Positions 34,741 to 44,724 of a DNA stretch of 64,000 nucleotides are shown here, in pieces (positions within the stretch are counted from its first letter, which is position 1; each line of letters starts with the position of its first letter). Made by a program: the position numbers and the translations under genes. The stretch is from SABI01 sp963663665 (lineage in GTDB: Bacteria > Spirochaetota > Spirochaetia > Sphaerochaetales > Sphaerochaetaceae): positions 496,001-560,000 of the forward strand of contig CAXXKP010000001.1 of assembly GCA_963663665.2 (NCBI GenBank), in the 5' to 3' direction. Under the pieces are notes generated by a model that saw nothing but the letters and a program-made list of their open reading frames with translations, did not search any database and was not told where the DNA came from.

Positions 34741-35058
34741 TTAGTCTTTCAACTCTGGTTCTCGTAGTTTCCAAACAAAATCTTTTAATTCTTTTCCAGG
34801 TCTAAAAATTGCTACACCATGAGTGTCTACTGCAACTAATTCACCTGTTTTAGGGTTTCTCGCTTTTTCACGTCCTTTTCGAGTACGCACTTCAAAAGTA
34901 CCAAACCCACGTAATTCAATTACTCTATCTTGTTCTAAACCTTTCTTTACTTCTTCAAAGAATTCATCAATAAGCATATGAACATCAGTACGGTTCATTT
35001 CTAGTTTTAGTTGAATATTATCTATAATTTCAGCTTTTGTTAATTTTTGGTTCGCCAT
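34741..35058 (-). CDS. HU/IHF family DNA-binding protein
   Basis: 105 residues from the ATG at 35058 (AGGAG 7 bases upstream; a TTG two codons earlier is possible). LTKAEIIDNI, ELRGFGTFEVRTRKGREKARNPKTGE and FRPGKELKDFV define the DNA-bending fold, including the beta arm with its Pro. The C-terminal tail WKLREPELKD extends slightly beyond standard HU. Acts as a nucleoid protein. Confidence 0.92.
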   Translation of the reverse strand: MANQKLTKAEIIDNIQLKLEMNRTDVHMLIDEFFEEVKKGLEQDRVIELRGFGTFEVRTRKGREKARNPKTGELVAVDTHGVAIFRPGKELKDFVWKLREPELKD

Positions 35059-35104
35059 GAACAATCTCCTAATAATTTTTCTGAATTAATAAGTGCTTTT
35101 TTTA

Positions 35105-35374
35105 TTAAGCCTTGTCCATTGCATTGAACTGAGTTTGAAGTCTAGATTTTTTCCTTGAAACAGTATTTGCATGGTAGATGCCTTTTGATCCCGCAGTATC
35201 AAGTAACTTAATAGCACTGTCAAATTTTTCTTTCACGCTAGAAGTATCGTTGCTACTAGCTGCCGTTTGAAACTTTTTGATTGCAGTTCTTACTGCACTC
35301 TTTGTTTCCCTATTTCGTAATCTTGCTTTTTCATTCTGGCGCTCTCTTTTAGCGGCCGAGCTACTATTGAACAC
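35105..35374 (-). CDS. rpsT: 30S ribosomal protein S20
   Basis: 89 residues from a GTG at 35374, chosen by GGAGG six bases upstream. SSSAAKRERQNEKARLRNRETKSAVRT is the S20 helix 1 region, and GIYHANTVSRKKSRLQTQFN the C-terminal one. The usual MANIKSAKKR beginning is replaced by FNSSSAAKR. The frame remains open upstream but without a site. Confidence 0.9.
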   Translation of the reverse strand: MFNSSSAAKRERQNEKARLRNRETKSAVRTAIKKFQTAASSNDTSSVKEKFDSAIKLLDTAGSKGIYHANTVSRKKSRLQTQFNAMDKA

Positions 35375-35503
35375 GTTATACCTCCAACGGTTTATCAAAT
35401 ATATAAGTTCAAGGGATTTATCCCATTGATATTTACCAACGGATACACAAAATATCATACTCCGTAAAATCGGTCAATACAATAAATTACAATTTATTAT
35501 TGT

Positions 35504-36607
35504 TCATGTTGATAGAATTTCTTCTAAATACCCTTTTTCAACGTCCCATCTACCTTGTTGCTCGTTATAAGAGAGCTTTTGTAGAGGAATGGTGATACTT
35601 CTTCCATCAACACTTGTTACAGTGATTTTTCTACTTAAAATATTTACATCACTGATTCTCATCAACTCATGTAAAATTTTCAATTTACTTCCTTCAGAGG
35701 GAAGCTTCTTCTTCTCTTCGATATAGAAGTCATATTCATAGCTTAGACAGCAAAGAAGTCTACCACATGGACCTGATATTTTTGTTGAGTTGAGTGATAA
35801 ATTCTGCTCTTTCGCCATCTTGATGGAAACAGGATTTAGTTTGTCCGCTAAGCAGTGACAACAATAGTCACGGCCACATACAGCTAATCCACCTAAGACT
35901 CTCGACTCATCTCTTACCCCAATTTGCCTCAATTCAATACGAACACGGAAAACACTTACTAGATCTTTTACAAGTTCTCGGAAGTCGACTCTATTTGCGC
36001 TAGTGAAGAAAAAAATAATCTTTGGTTCAGCAAAAAGGTAATGGGCAGAAACGAGCTTCATATCCAATCGATGCTGAACAATCTTAGTTCTACAGAGAAC
36101 AAGAGCTTCATCTTCTTGCAGAGAAAGACTCTGAAATTTAATCTCATCTTCTTCGTTTACAATTCGATCAATCCAATCAATATCTCCCGAAACTTTCACC
36201 ATATCGCTGGCAATTTCATAATCATCGACCTGTTGGATCTCTTCTACTACCACGACTTCTTCTACTTCAGGGACTTCAATATCCATTTCATCACTTGAAG
36301 CGAGTATGTCCTCTGAGCAGCCGAGAAATTCTCCATGCAAACAAGATCCTTGGCAATCTATTGCTCCAGGTTCGTATTGCCCCACATTCATAGCAGAACC
36401 GACGACCAATCCATAATCAAGGCCATATCGGGAAGGGAAAATTACCTTCTGATCTTTCTTAAGTTTCTCGGAGTGAGCACATATTGATAGTTCGTTACTG
36501 ACAGGGCTTTTAACAAGATAGATATATCCATACTCTTTTTGGGTTTTCGTATATTGGGGGTTATTATCTTCTCGCCTAGCTTGACTATTAGGCTTATTAT
36601 TGTTCAT
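35504..36607 (-). CDS. RicT/PSP1-domain protein
   Basis: 367 residues. The PSP1 core spans GLDYGLVVGSAM early and then, after an acidic insertion at about 100-150 rich in Glu and Val, CRTKIVQHRLDMKLVSAHYLF, CGRDYCCHCLAD and GPCGRLLCCLSYEYDFY. The cysteine pattern matches Bacillus YaaT/RicT, which binds Fe-S clusters with RicA/RicF and affects RNA maturation through RNase Y; an rny gene is in this window. RicA/RicF partners were not seen. The acidic insertion is unusual. Confidence 0.85.
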   Translation of the reverse strand: MNNNKPNSQARREDNNPQYTKTQKEYGYIYLVKSPVSNELSICAHSEKLKKDQKVIFPSRYGLDYGLVVGSAMNVGQYEPGAIDCQGSCLHGEFLGCSEDILASSDEMDIEVPEVEEVVVVEEIQQVDDYEIASDMVKVSGDIDWIDRIVNEEDEIKFQSLSLQEDEALVLCRTKIVQHRLDMKLVSAHYLFAEPKIIFFFTSANRVDFRELVKDLVSVFRVRIELRQIGVRDESRVLGGLAVCGRDYCCHCLADKLNPVSIKMAKEQNLSLNSTKISGPCGRLLCCLSYEYDFYIEEKKKLPSEGSKLKILHELMRISDVNILSRKITVTSVDGRSITIPLQKLSYNEQQGRWDVEKGYLEEILST

Positions 36608-36781
36608 GTATATCCTTATTTCTTTAATACAGAAAGTATTACAAATCTTTAAACTATCTTAAATTACCATGTACTAGGGAAATTGTCAAACCGTAATTGC
36701 TCCTTGACGAGAGGGAGAGTTCATGATATCTTACATATACGTCGTAGAGGCGTAAATGTAGTCATTATCAGGAAAAAAATC

Positions 36782-37561
36782 ATGAAATTATTTGATACTC
36801 ACGCCCACATAGGGTTAATACATGAAGACCAGATGGAGCAATTGCTCATCATACAAAGAGCTAAAAGAAAGGCAGTTACACATATTGTAAGTATCTGCAA
36901 CTCTCTCATTGACTTTGAAACAGTGTACGAAAACTTAAAAACTGCTAATGGGGTATATCATGCTGTAGGAGTATCCCCTTCCGAAGTGATGAATCCAGGA
37001 CATAATTGGGAACAAAAATTGATTACTTTCAGCAAACATGAAGAGGTTATTGCAATAGGGGAAACAGGACTCGATTATTATCGTAATTATGGAGATAAAA
37101 ATTCACAAGTTGAATTATTCATAAAACAACTCGATATTGCAAATAGTCTTGGTCTCCCTGTTATTATTCACAACCGAGAAGCTGGAAAAGATATTCTCGA
37201 TATACTTCATACACGACTCGGAGAAAAAGGTGGAATTTTCCATTGCTACAGCGAAGATTGGAAGTTTGCACAACAAGCTTTGGAGCTCCCTATGTATTTC
37301 TCATTTGCAGGTAACATTACCTATAAGAATGTCCGACATTTACATGAGACCATATATAATCTACCATTAGAAAGAATCTTAATTGAGTCTGAAAGTCCTT
37401 TCATGGTGCCTTCTTTATATAAAGGGAAACGTAATAAACCAGCTTATCTAGAAGAAACAGCAAAAGCTGTTGCAGAGATAAAAGGCTTGGATTTAGAAGA
37501 AACTGCAGCACAATTGTACCAAAACAGTCTCAAAGCATTTCATTTACCTAGTGATGTATAA
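36782..37561 (+). CDS. TatD family metal-dependent hydrolase/DNase
   Basis: 259 residues from the ATG at 36782 (AGGA upstream; begins MKLFDTHAHIG). Metal ligands: DTHAH, the Glu of AIGETGLDYYR, His in PVIIHNREA, His in GGIFHCYSED, and a late ESESPFMVP where the usual ETDSP has Glu instead of Asp. Probably a 3'-5' exonuclease or deoxyribonuclease. It leads a plus-strand run with the dus gene (17-base gap). Confidence 0.88.
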   Translation: MKLFDTHAHIGLIHEDQMEQLLIIQRAKRKAVTHIVSICNSLIDFETVYENLKTANGVYHAVGVSPSEVMNPGHNWEQKLITFSKHEEVIAIGETGLDYYRNYGDKNSQVELFIKQLDIANSLGLPVIIHNREAGKDILDILHTRLGEKGGIFHCYSEDWKFAQQALELPMYFSFAGNITYKNVRHLHETIYNLPLERILIESESPFMVPSLYKGKRNKPAYLEETAKAVAEIKGLDLEETAAQLYQNSLKAFHLPSDV

Positions 37562-37578
37562 GAGGAATTATCTGTTCA

Positions 37579-38586
37579 ATGAGTAAGGTATCACCTTTAT
37601 ATCATCCAGTAGAGATAGGGAATGTGACCCTTAACGGTAATATATTCTTAGCTCCTTTAGCGGGTTATACAGACAGGGCTTTTCGCTCTGTCTGCATTGA
37701 TCAAGGGGCATCATTTACCTACACAGAGATGGTAAGTGCCGAGGGTGTTGCCAGAGGTAGTGCAAACACAGAGTCTTTAATGGAACGAGGAAATAATGAA
37801 TCTCTTTTAGGGATTCAAATTTTCATGAATGAGGCTTCAGTCGCATTGCGAGCCCTACCCCGACTTTTACATTATAACCCCACTACTATAGATATTAATT
37901 GTGGATGTCCTGTTCCCAAAGTGGTAAAAACAGGTGCTGGTTCTGCTTTAATGAACGAACCAGAAAAAATTCACTCTATGATTAAAACATTAAAAGAGTT
38001 TACTGATATCCCTATAAGTATAAAAATGCGAACAGGATGGGATGAGTCCTCTATTAACTTCAAAGAAATAGCAAGTGCTGCTCTAAGTGCAAAAGTTGAT
38101 ATGATTACGATGCATGCAAGAACTAGAAAAATGGCATACTCAGGAAATGCAGACTGGAATACTCTAAAAGAGTTAAAACAATTTGTTTCATATCGAGATG
38201 AACACGTTGTTGTTTTTGGTTCTGGAGATCTTTTTAGTCATACAGATGCGAAAGAAATGCTCCAACAAACCCATATTGATGGTATCATGTTTGCTCGAGG
38301 CGCTATTGGAAACCCTTTTATATTCAGCAATACAATCCGTGTCCTTAAAAATGAAAAACCAATTGAACCAACTGTAGAAGAAAAATTACAGGTAATGCTT
38401 AAACAATTGTATGCGATGGGTTCATATGCAGGAGAATTTCTCGCGTGTAGGGAGATGAGAAAGCATGCGACAAGTTACTTAAAAGGAATGGCACATGGTG
38501 CTCAAGCAAAACAAGCTTTGGTACAATGTACAACTTATGAGGAATATGAATTTGTGTGCGGGGAACTCATTAAAGGGAACCTCTAA
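37579..38586 (+). CDS. dus: tRNA-dihydrouridine synthase, DusB-like
   Basis: 335 residues. The FMN-binding TIM barrel has LAPLAGYTDRAFR at the start, the catalytic Cys110 in DINCGCPVPKV, the lysine in ISIKMRTGWD, and TMHARTRKMAYSGNADW and FARGAIGNPFIF. It reduces uridine in tRNA D-loops with NADPH. Downstream of TatD. Confidence 0.92.
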   Translation: MSKVSPLYHPVEIGNVTLNGNIFLAPLAGYTDRAFRSVCIDQGASFTYTEMVSAEGVARGSANTESLMERGNNESLLGIQIFMNEASVALRALPRLLHYNPTTIDINCGCPVPKVVKTGAGSALMNEPEKIHSMIKTLKEFTDIPISIKMRTGWDESSINFKEIASAALSAKVDMITMHARTRKMAYSGNADWNTLKELKQFVSYRDEHVVVFGSGDLFSHTDAKEMLQQTHIDGIMFARGAIGNPFIFSNTIRVLKNEKPIEPTVEEKLQVMLKQLYAMGSYAGEFLACREMRKHATSYLKGMAHGAQAKQALVQCTTYEEYEFVCGELIKGNL

Positions 38587-38673
38587 GAAACAGACAAGCC
38601 CTGTTTAGTTGACCAATCTAATTGTTACATGATAACTTTAAATATTGAGAAAAATTGAGGGGAGAAAACGCAC

Positions 38674-39939
38674 ATGAGAGTACTTGTTTTAGGTTCGGGA
38701 GCGAAAGACCATGCTATAACGTGGTTATTTTCTCAAAGCCGTCTAATTAGTGGTTTGTTTGTTGCTAAAGGAAACATCGGAACCGATGCTATAGCAACAA
38801 ATCTCGCTGATATAGACCCATCATCTCCAGAACAAGTATATTCAGCATGCCAGAAGCATAATATTAATTTTGTTTTTGTAGGTACAGAGGCTCCTTTATT
38901 CACAGGGGTAATTGACTACCTAAAAGAGAGAGGTATTAAAACATTTGGAGCACCAAAGAATGCTCTCCCTCTTGAAGGGGACAAACAATTTGCGAAAAAT
39001 TTCACATCCCGACATAATATTCCGACACCTGGATATAAGATATTTCAAGATGAAGCATCATTATCTTCATATCTACTTCGCCATGAAGGCCAACGGTTTG
39101 TCTTAAAAAAGAATGCACTTGCTCCAAGTAGAATCATGGTCAACTCGAGCGATCATAATACCTTGATGAATTTTGCTAAAGAAATTCTTGCTGAGGACAC
39201 TTTGATTTTAGAAGAATCTATGACAGGACTTTCTATCACAATAACAGTGTTTACAGACAATGATGGGTATTTGATGCTCCCTATATCTTCAGATTATACA
39301 AAAAGTGAAGAAGGAGATGCCGGAGCGGCTACTGGAGGAATGGGTTCCATTTGTCCGGTCCCTATTAGCAGTGAAGAAAAGCAACAAATTGTTGAACGTA
39401 TCATTGAACCAACATTATATGGAATGCGTGTTGAACAATTTGCCTATAAAGGAGTTCTCACTTTTAGCGTTATTCTCACAACACATGGCCCTGTTCTTGT
39501 AGATTACCACGTACGTTTTAATGACCCTGCTACTCAAGCAATAGTACCCCTTATCACAAGTGATATCATTGAAATCTTAGAGGCAATGGACAAAAACCAA
39601 TTGGACTCATTCCATCTTAATGTAACTCATAAATCATCAGTTGCAGTAGTTGTTGCAAGTCAAGGCTATCCATCAAACCCTGAAATTGGAAAAGAGGTGG
39701 CCCCTCTTCCCCTTACAATAAGGAACAACCTCCTTATTGATCAACCTTTTGTCTTTTATGGAGCTGTAAACAAGCAAGGTGATAAAGCCCTCACTAACGG
39801 AGGGCGAAATGTCACTATAGTAGGTATTGGAAAGAATATCATTGAAGCAAACAAGCAAGCCTATAAGTACATTGATTATGTCAAATTCGAAGGAGCTTGG
39901 TATCGCCGAGATATCGGTAATCGCTTTTTCGAAAACTAG
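38674..39939 (+). CDS. PurD-like ATP-grasp protein with altered active site
   Basis: 421 residues, the length of phosphoribosylamine-glycine ligase, with GAGGGGAG before the ATG. The family frame is kept: VLGSGAKDHAI, GNIGTDA, ATGGMGSICPVPI, KGVLTFSVILTTHGPVLV, and RFNDPATQ. But the ATP loop (usually KADGLAAGKGV) reads KKNALAPSRIMV, the QDHKR motif is SDYTKS, and the metal-binding EFN is DYH. GARS activity is therefore doubtful. No other purine gene is nearby. Function unknown; a GARS with unusual residues is the alternative. Confidence 0.7.
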   Translation: MRVLVLGSGAKDHAITWLFSQSRLISGLFVAKGNIGTDAIATNLADIDPSSPEQVYSACQKHNINFVFVGTEAPLFTGVIDYLKERGIKTFGAPKNALPLEGDKQFAKNFTSRHNIPTPGYKIFQDEASLSSYLLRHEGQRFVLKKNALAPSRIMVNSSDHNTLMNFAKEILAEDTLILEESMTGLSITITVFTDNDGYLMLPISSDYTKSEEGDAGAATGGMGSICPVPISSEEKQQIVERIIEPTLYGMRVEQFAYKGVLTFSVILTTHGPVLVDYHVRFNDPATQAIVPLITSDIIEILEAMDKNQLDSFHLNVTHKSSVAVVVASQGYPSNPEIGKEVAPLPLTIRNNLLIDQPFVFYGAVNKQGDKALTNGGRNVTIVGIGKNIIEANKQAYKYIDYVKFEGAWYRRDIGNRFFEN

Positions 39940-41633
39940 AGAGTAAGAGAGACTCCTAACGTAAACTGAACATCACTCGTATGATCAGAATAAGTCTGTG
40001 ATGCTTTCGTGAAATTCCTCTTCCCAATATATGCAAGATGTGCAAAGACTTGAGCATCTATATAAGAAATAATATTCTCAAGTGCATATTCACCACTTAT
40101 GGCAGCACTGAAAGTCTCTTCAACAACCAATCCTGATGGAGAAGCCTCTAGAGTTTCGTTGACAACATCATTAGCAGTAAAGTAGTCAACTTCCCCTTGT
40201 CGAAGATAGATGAGCTCTAAGGCAACCTTACGTCCTTTTGGAAGACGATATGCAACATCAAGTTGAAGCACATTCGCATCCCCTCCATACTCATACCCTA
40301 AATAATCGATATGGGTGATAAAGGATGTTCCATTCCCGTGATATCGACGGATTGTAAGGAAATCAACCAATTCACGTCTATATAATGCAGGGCTTGTTGA
40401 TGCAAATTCTATTGATGAGAAAAGAATCCCTTTCTGAATTGGTTTTGCATACTCAATACCCAAAAGATATCCACTAGCATCTGCTTGACTTGAGCCTTCA
40501 TTAGGAGCTCTTGCCTGATCAAGGACAAACTGCCCATAAAGATTAATTCCATCAAAGACCATTACATCAAGTTCTACATGAGCAATCGCATTGAACATCG
40601 TTCTACTATTTATATTATGGAACACATTCGCAGGATTTATATATCTGAAACTGAAAATATCATTTTGATACATCACATTCTCAGATATCGCAAAGGTAAC
40701 TCTATCGATAGGGCGAAACTCAAGACGATGAGCCATAAATATTTTAAACTCTTCATCCTCACTACTGCCTTCTCCATTACTTTCATTCGTCTCAAAGAAC
40801 ATATTGGTCCAGTCATATGAGAATTTATCACTAAATACTACAAACCTAAGATATTCTTGGTAATCATCGTGATCAGAAATCACAAAGTTCCCTGAGTGAC
40901 CATTTCCCCATCGCAGCTTATCCCTACTTAGAGAAAGATTCCAATGTTCTCCTCCTGTCGAAATAAGAGCTCTCTTCGGTGTTTGGAAGTCAACATCATA
41001 TGTACTGCTCATAATATTCGTAAGAAATGCTTGGTTATAGATTGAAGAAGAGAGAAGATATTTACCTCTACCAGAACCAGTTACTATTCCACTAGCATCA
41101 TCTATATAGAAATCTGCGAATGTATCACCTTCTCTAAACCTATTTTTCCCATAGGTTAGATCGGAATAGATGTACAGAAAATCAGAGAAAGCCATATCAA
41201 AACGCATTCTAACCATAGGGGCTCTCTCTGGAAATCCGATGAGCCAATCTTCTTCTTCAGTAAAATTTGTTGTATTCGAATGAGTATACATCTCAGCGTT
41301 TAGATCAAGATAGAAACCAAGGTCAACTATTGAATCGAAAGAATATCGTACATCCTTGTCTATCTCACTCTTAATTTCCTGATAATATTCCAACATCTCG
41401 GAAGTTAAAGATGATTCATCTATTCTTGAAAGGATAAGGGTAGCTTCTGCACTTGACCAAGGTCTTTTATTTGAAGGAGTCCCGTACCCACTTACAAGAT
41501 AAAGTGCTTCCATATCATCATAGATAAAAGAATCCATGGGAATGATAAAAGTAGGAGAAGAAGAAAAAAGAGTATTACTTGCTGTCATCAAAATGATAGC
41601 AACAAGTAAGATAGTATTAAAACGTAATCTCAT
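39936..41633 (-). CDS. Wzi-like outer-membrane beta-barrel, copy 2
   Basis: 565 residues with a signal peptide (MRLRFNTILLVAIILMTASNTLFSS). The mature part has a helical region (SAEATLILSRIDESSLT) then barrel strands; LRWGNGHSGNFVISDHDDYQEYLRF is like the hallmark WGPG..G segment of capsule-assembly Wzi barrels. It ends with FTLGVSLTL, an aromatic-poor but strand-like terminus. A paralogue of the gene just upstream (12-base spacing), and one operon with it. Role at the cell surface, perhaps polysaccharide attachment, is inferred. Overlaps the convergent PurD-like gene by four bases. Confidence 0.7.
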   Translation of the reverse strand: MRLRFNTILLVAIILMTASNTLFSSSPTFIIPMDSFIYDDMEALYLVSGYGTPSNKRPWSSAEATLILSRIDESSLTSEMLEYYQEIKSEIDKDVRYSFDSIVDLGFYLDLNAEMYTHSNTTNFTEEEDWLIGFPERAPMVRMRFDMAFSDFLYIYSDLTYGKNRFREGDTFADFYIDDASGIVTGSGRGKYLLSSSIYNQAFLTNIMSSTYDVDFQTPKRALISTGGEHWNLSLSRDKLRWGNGHSGNFVISDHDDYQEYLRFVVFSDKFSYDWTNMFFETNESNGEGSSEDEEFKIFMAHRLEFRPIDRVTFAISENVMYQNDIFSFRYINPANVFHNINSRTMFNAIAHVELDVMVFDGINLYGQFVLDQARAPNEGSSQADASGYLLGIEYAKPIQKGILFSSIEFASTSPALYRRELVDFLTIRRYHGNGTSFITHIDYLGYEYGGDANVLQLDVAYRLPKGRKVALELIYLRQGEVDYFTANDVVNETLEASPSGLVVEETFSAAISGEYALENIISYIDAQVFAHLAYIGKRNFTKASQTYSDHTSDVQFTLGVSLTL

Positions 41634-41644
41634 TTAAAAATTTC

Positions 41645-43411
41645 CTAAAGTTTATACGATACACCAATGGTAAGCTGTACGTCTGATTGAGCAGCATTGG
41701 TACTCACATTTCCAGGATTTGTAATGTGTACAAAGTCTAATTGCCCAAATGCATCAAGACCTGAGAAGATGGTGTATCCACCCTGTAATCCAATTACTAA
41801 GGTTTTTTCAACACTATCTCTGTCTGAGACATCACTGTCTAAGTTATTATCTGGAGTATGCTCTTCTGTAGGAGTAGTCTCAAGCGTTGTACCATTTGTT
41901 CCATCTTCTTGGTCCCAGAGTGTCCACATATCGAAAGTTCCATGCATCATATAGAAAAGATTCGCTGTCGCATGCCATTTACCAAATTCTTTATAACCAA
42001 CTTGTCCATTAAGAACGATAGCATCACCACCATATTGATAGCCGAGGAAATCTTCCTGATAATATACACCACGAGCCATGTACTCTCTTACAGCTACGAC
42101 ATAGTTGATTCCATATTCTCCAGCATCCTGTCCATAATTACCATTATCCCTTAAATAGAGATAGGGGTCAGTTTTTGCCCATTCAAAAGAACCATATAAA
42201 AATCCATTAAGAAGAGGATAGTTACCCTGAGCTCCTAACATATATCCGAACGCTGTTGGAAGAGCTCCACTGACACCAGCAGTAGGTTCACCAGGAAGGG
42301 CAAATTCATCTACAACTACCTGAGAATAAATATTAAGATGATTAATTGGAGTAACATCAATCTCCAAAGCCAACATTGAATTTGCGTTAGAACGAATATA
42401 ATAGTCATGGAATATTGTGGTAGGACTTAAAATACGTAAATCAAGTGTATTGTTCTCTGACTGATACATAATAGTTTCCGTAAGTACAAGGTTAACTTTT
42501 TCTTGGAGCATTCTCCATTCTAGGCGATGGGCCATGAACATGTTCAATCCACTAGAGACTTGTGTTTGACTTGATTCATAATCAAAATAGCCACCATATG
42601 CAAAAGATGTAGTTGAGTAATATTCACTTGGATGTGGGAAAAAACTGGTGAGGAATGTATATTTGAAATTATCTGCATAGGTAGTTACTCTTCCCACGTT
42701 ATGGTAACTAAGATGATCACCTAAAACAAAGTTTCCACTCTTTCCAGGGCCCCAAGAGAGCTGTTCGCGTCCTATCTGGGCGCTCCACCCATCACCACCA
42801 AACGCCCCAAAAGCTCTATATGGCATTCCAAGATCTAAATTATTTATTCCGTTTTCATTGATAAAAAATATATTGGAGGTAATAGTATTTTCACCATAGA
42901 GGGCTGTTATTGGGCCAACTGTGTTTGTTGCATCATAGTACCGAGTAGATGTGATAGATAATGAAGAATAGCCGTAGAAATGTTCACTCGGAGAGGTTTC
43001 TAGGATAATATCAAATAGTGGTTTTCGATCTTCATAGGTATAAATCCAATCATCTGGAAGAGTAAAATTTGTTGTATCAGTGTGAAAGTATCCTTCCAGA
43101 TTGATATCTAACCCAAAGTCTACTACTTTTGCCTCTTCATACAACGTGTCATAAACATAATTGTATACAGTTTTAGCTTGATCTTTTAGACTATTCTCAT
43201 CAAGACGGTTTAACATCAAAATCAATTCATTAGCACTATAAGGACCGGTAGTAGATGGAAGAGAAAGCCCTTCACTAATATAAAGCTGGGTAAGAGCTTC
43301 AAAGAGAGGACTATCAACAGGATATATTTTTTGTTGATTAATTGGGGCACTCCCCAATAGAGCTGTGGCAACAAAAAACACTACAAGCGTAACAATAGAT
43401 ACTTTCTTCAT
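41645..43411 (-). CDS. Wzi-like outer-membrane beta-barrel, copy 1
   Basis: 588 residues from the ATG at 43411 (GGAGAGAATCAG upstream; MKKVSIVTLVVFFVATALLGSAP signal peptide). Shares the downstream paralogue's plan: SANELILMLNRLDENSL helix, FHTDTTNFTLPDDWIYTYEDRKP, SWGPGKSGNFVLGDHLSY, and a final LTIGVSYKL. An acidic, Thr-rich loop (NGTTLETTPTEEHTPDNNLDSD) probably lies on the surface. Named copy 1 because it is first in the operon. Confidence 0.7.
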   Translation of the reverse strand: MKKVSIVTLVVFFVATALLGSAPINQQKIYPVDSPLFEALTQLYISEGLSLPSTTGPYSANELILMLNRLDENSLKDQAKTVYNYVYDTLYEEAKVVDFGLDINLEGYFHTDTTNFTLPDDWIYTYEDRKPLFDIILETSPSEHFYGYSSLSITSTRYYDATNTVGPITALYGENTITSNIFFINENGINNLDLGMPYRAFGAFGGDGWSAQIGREQLSWGPGKSGNFVLGDHLSYHNVGRVTTYADNFKYTFLTSFFPHPSEYYSTTSFAYGGYFDYESSQTQVSSGLNMFMAHRLEWRMLQEKVNLVLTETIMYQSENNTLDLRILSPTTIFHDYYIRSNANSMLALEIDVTPINHLNIYSQVVVDEFALPGEPTAGVSGALPTAFGYMLGAQGNYPLLNGFLYGSFEWAKTDPYLYLRDNGNYGQDAGEYGINYVVAVREYMARGVYYQEDFLGYQYGGDAIVLNGQVGYKEFGKWHATANLFYMMHGTFDMWTLWDQEDGTNGTTLETTPTEEHTPDNNLDSDVSDRDSVEKTLVIGLQGGYTIFSGLDAFGQLDFVHITNPGNVSTNAAQSDVQLTIGVSYKL

Positions 43412-43828
43412 CTGATTCTCTCCAATTCTCATTTTTTTTAAGTGTAACACCATATATTAAAGAGTTCCAGTCAACAAACACAATGATTTGAAATAAAAGC
43501 CTCTATAATATATAATATAGAATATTCATCACTAGGGGGAACTCGTAAGAAGGTAGTGATTAAAGTTATGAATCTACATAGAATTACATGGGTTGTTAAA
43601 TCCTCCAATTATATTATGTTTACTAACTTTTACGAGTTTATTGATTAAATAGACATGTTACCAACAGGAAATGAATCTTTTCTCTGTAAATCATCTACAG
43701 TATCGCAGAACTCTTTATTATGGTAATATTACTCTTCAATGGTACCATCCTGCCCCAACTCCATCATGCAGTAGATGTCAGTAATACAGGAAGCATGCCT
43801 ACCTTTGATTGATACAAGGAGCATACCG
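43412..43828. other. Intergenic region between divergent genes
   Basis: About 417 bases. It must hold the promoters of the Wzi-like operon (minus) and the MBL gene (plus). Two TATAAT hexamers lie at 43504-43509 and 43511-43516. No convincing open frame with its own ribosome site and no long repeat is seen. Confidence 0.4.
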
Positions 43829-44659
43829 ATGCAGTTAACCGTACTTGTTGATAATAACACACTGATCGATCAGTATTACCTTGGAGAACCGGGGCTCTCC
43901 TTCTACATCGAAGACGGTGGGAAAAAGATTCTTTTCGACTGTGGCTATTCTGATATCTTTCTACAAAATGCTCAGAAGATGCACATCGACTTGATGAATC
44001 TTGATACTCTAGTGCTTTCTCACAGTCATCTAGATCATACTTGGGGACTCCCACATTTGATCAAAGCAATTACTGAAGAAAGATTCTCCAAGCGTATAAG
44101 AGAATTACCAGACCTGTTAACCCATCCGAGAACTTTCCTCAGTACTCAAGAAAGTGGAATAGGAGAGATTGGGTCAATCATCCCACTTAAAAGCCTCGAG
44201 CCTTATTTCAGACCAATGCTTACAAAAGAACCCTTTGCAATCACAGAGCGCCTTACATTTCTTGGTGAAATACCGAGATTTTTCCCGTTTGAACATGCCC
44301 CAGGTATTGGTATGAAAGCAGGTGAAAAGACCCCTGACACACTCCTTGATGATTCAGCTCTCGTTTATCGTTCTCCTGAAGGACTTGTAATCATAACCGG
44401 TTGTTCTCACTCAGGGATTTGTAATATCGTTGAATATGCAAAGCAGGTTTGTCATGATGAACGAATTGTCGATATCATAGGAGGCCTCCACCTGTTACAA
44501 CCCCAACCTGCACGATTGAAGGGAACAGTTGAGTACTTGCAAAAACAGAACCTCTCAGCACTCCATGCCTGCCATTGTACGGATCTCCCTTCAAAGATTG
44601 CTCTTTCTACTGCTACACCGATTAGAGAAGTGGGTGTTGGATTGACACTCTCATACTGA
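43829..44659 (+). CDS. MBL-fold metallohydrolase, COG1237 type
   Basis: 276 residues from the ATG at 43829 (AAGGAG 7 bases upstream; MQLTVLVDNNT is the usual start of this group). Zinc motifs: SHSHLDHTWGL, GCSHSGICN, the Asp of DDSALVY and the His of IIGGLHLL. Related proteins are annotated as 7,8-dihydropterin-6-yl-methyl-4-(beta-D-ribofuranosyl)aminobenzene 5'-phosphate synthase, an archaeal activity; in bacteria the substrate is uncertain. Single gene. Confidence 0.82.
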   Translation: MQLTVLVDNNTLIDQYYLGEPGLSFYIEDGGKKILFDCGYSDIFLQNAQKMHIDLMNLDTLVLSHSHLDHTWGLPHLIKAITEERFSKRIRELPDLLTHPRTFLSTQESGIGEIGSIIPLKSLEPYFRPMLTKEPFAITERLTFLGEIPRFFPFEHAPGIGMKAGEKTPDTLLDDSALVYRSPEGLVIITGCSHSGICNIVEYAKQVCHDERIVDIIGGLHLLQPQPARLKGTVEYLQKQNLSALHACHCTDLPSKIALSTATPIREVGVGLTLSY

Positions 44660-44724
44660 GAGGAACTCACAATTCGCCACCTTTTTGTCTAGAACTTTTA
44701 CGTCAATTTAACATAATCTTGGCA

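Noticed and set aside
38588..38606. AAACAG/CTGTTT hairpin after dus as a terminator
   Set aside because: Only six pairs and no T-tract.
43764..44054. 96-codon minus-strand frame
   Set aside because: Antisense to the MBL gene, whose zinc motifs and ribosome site fix the true frame.
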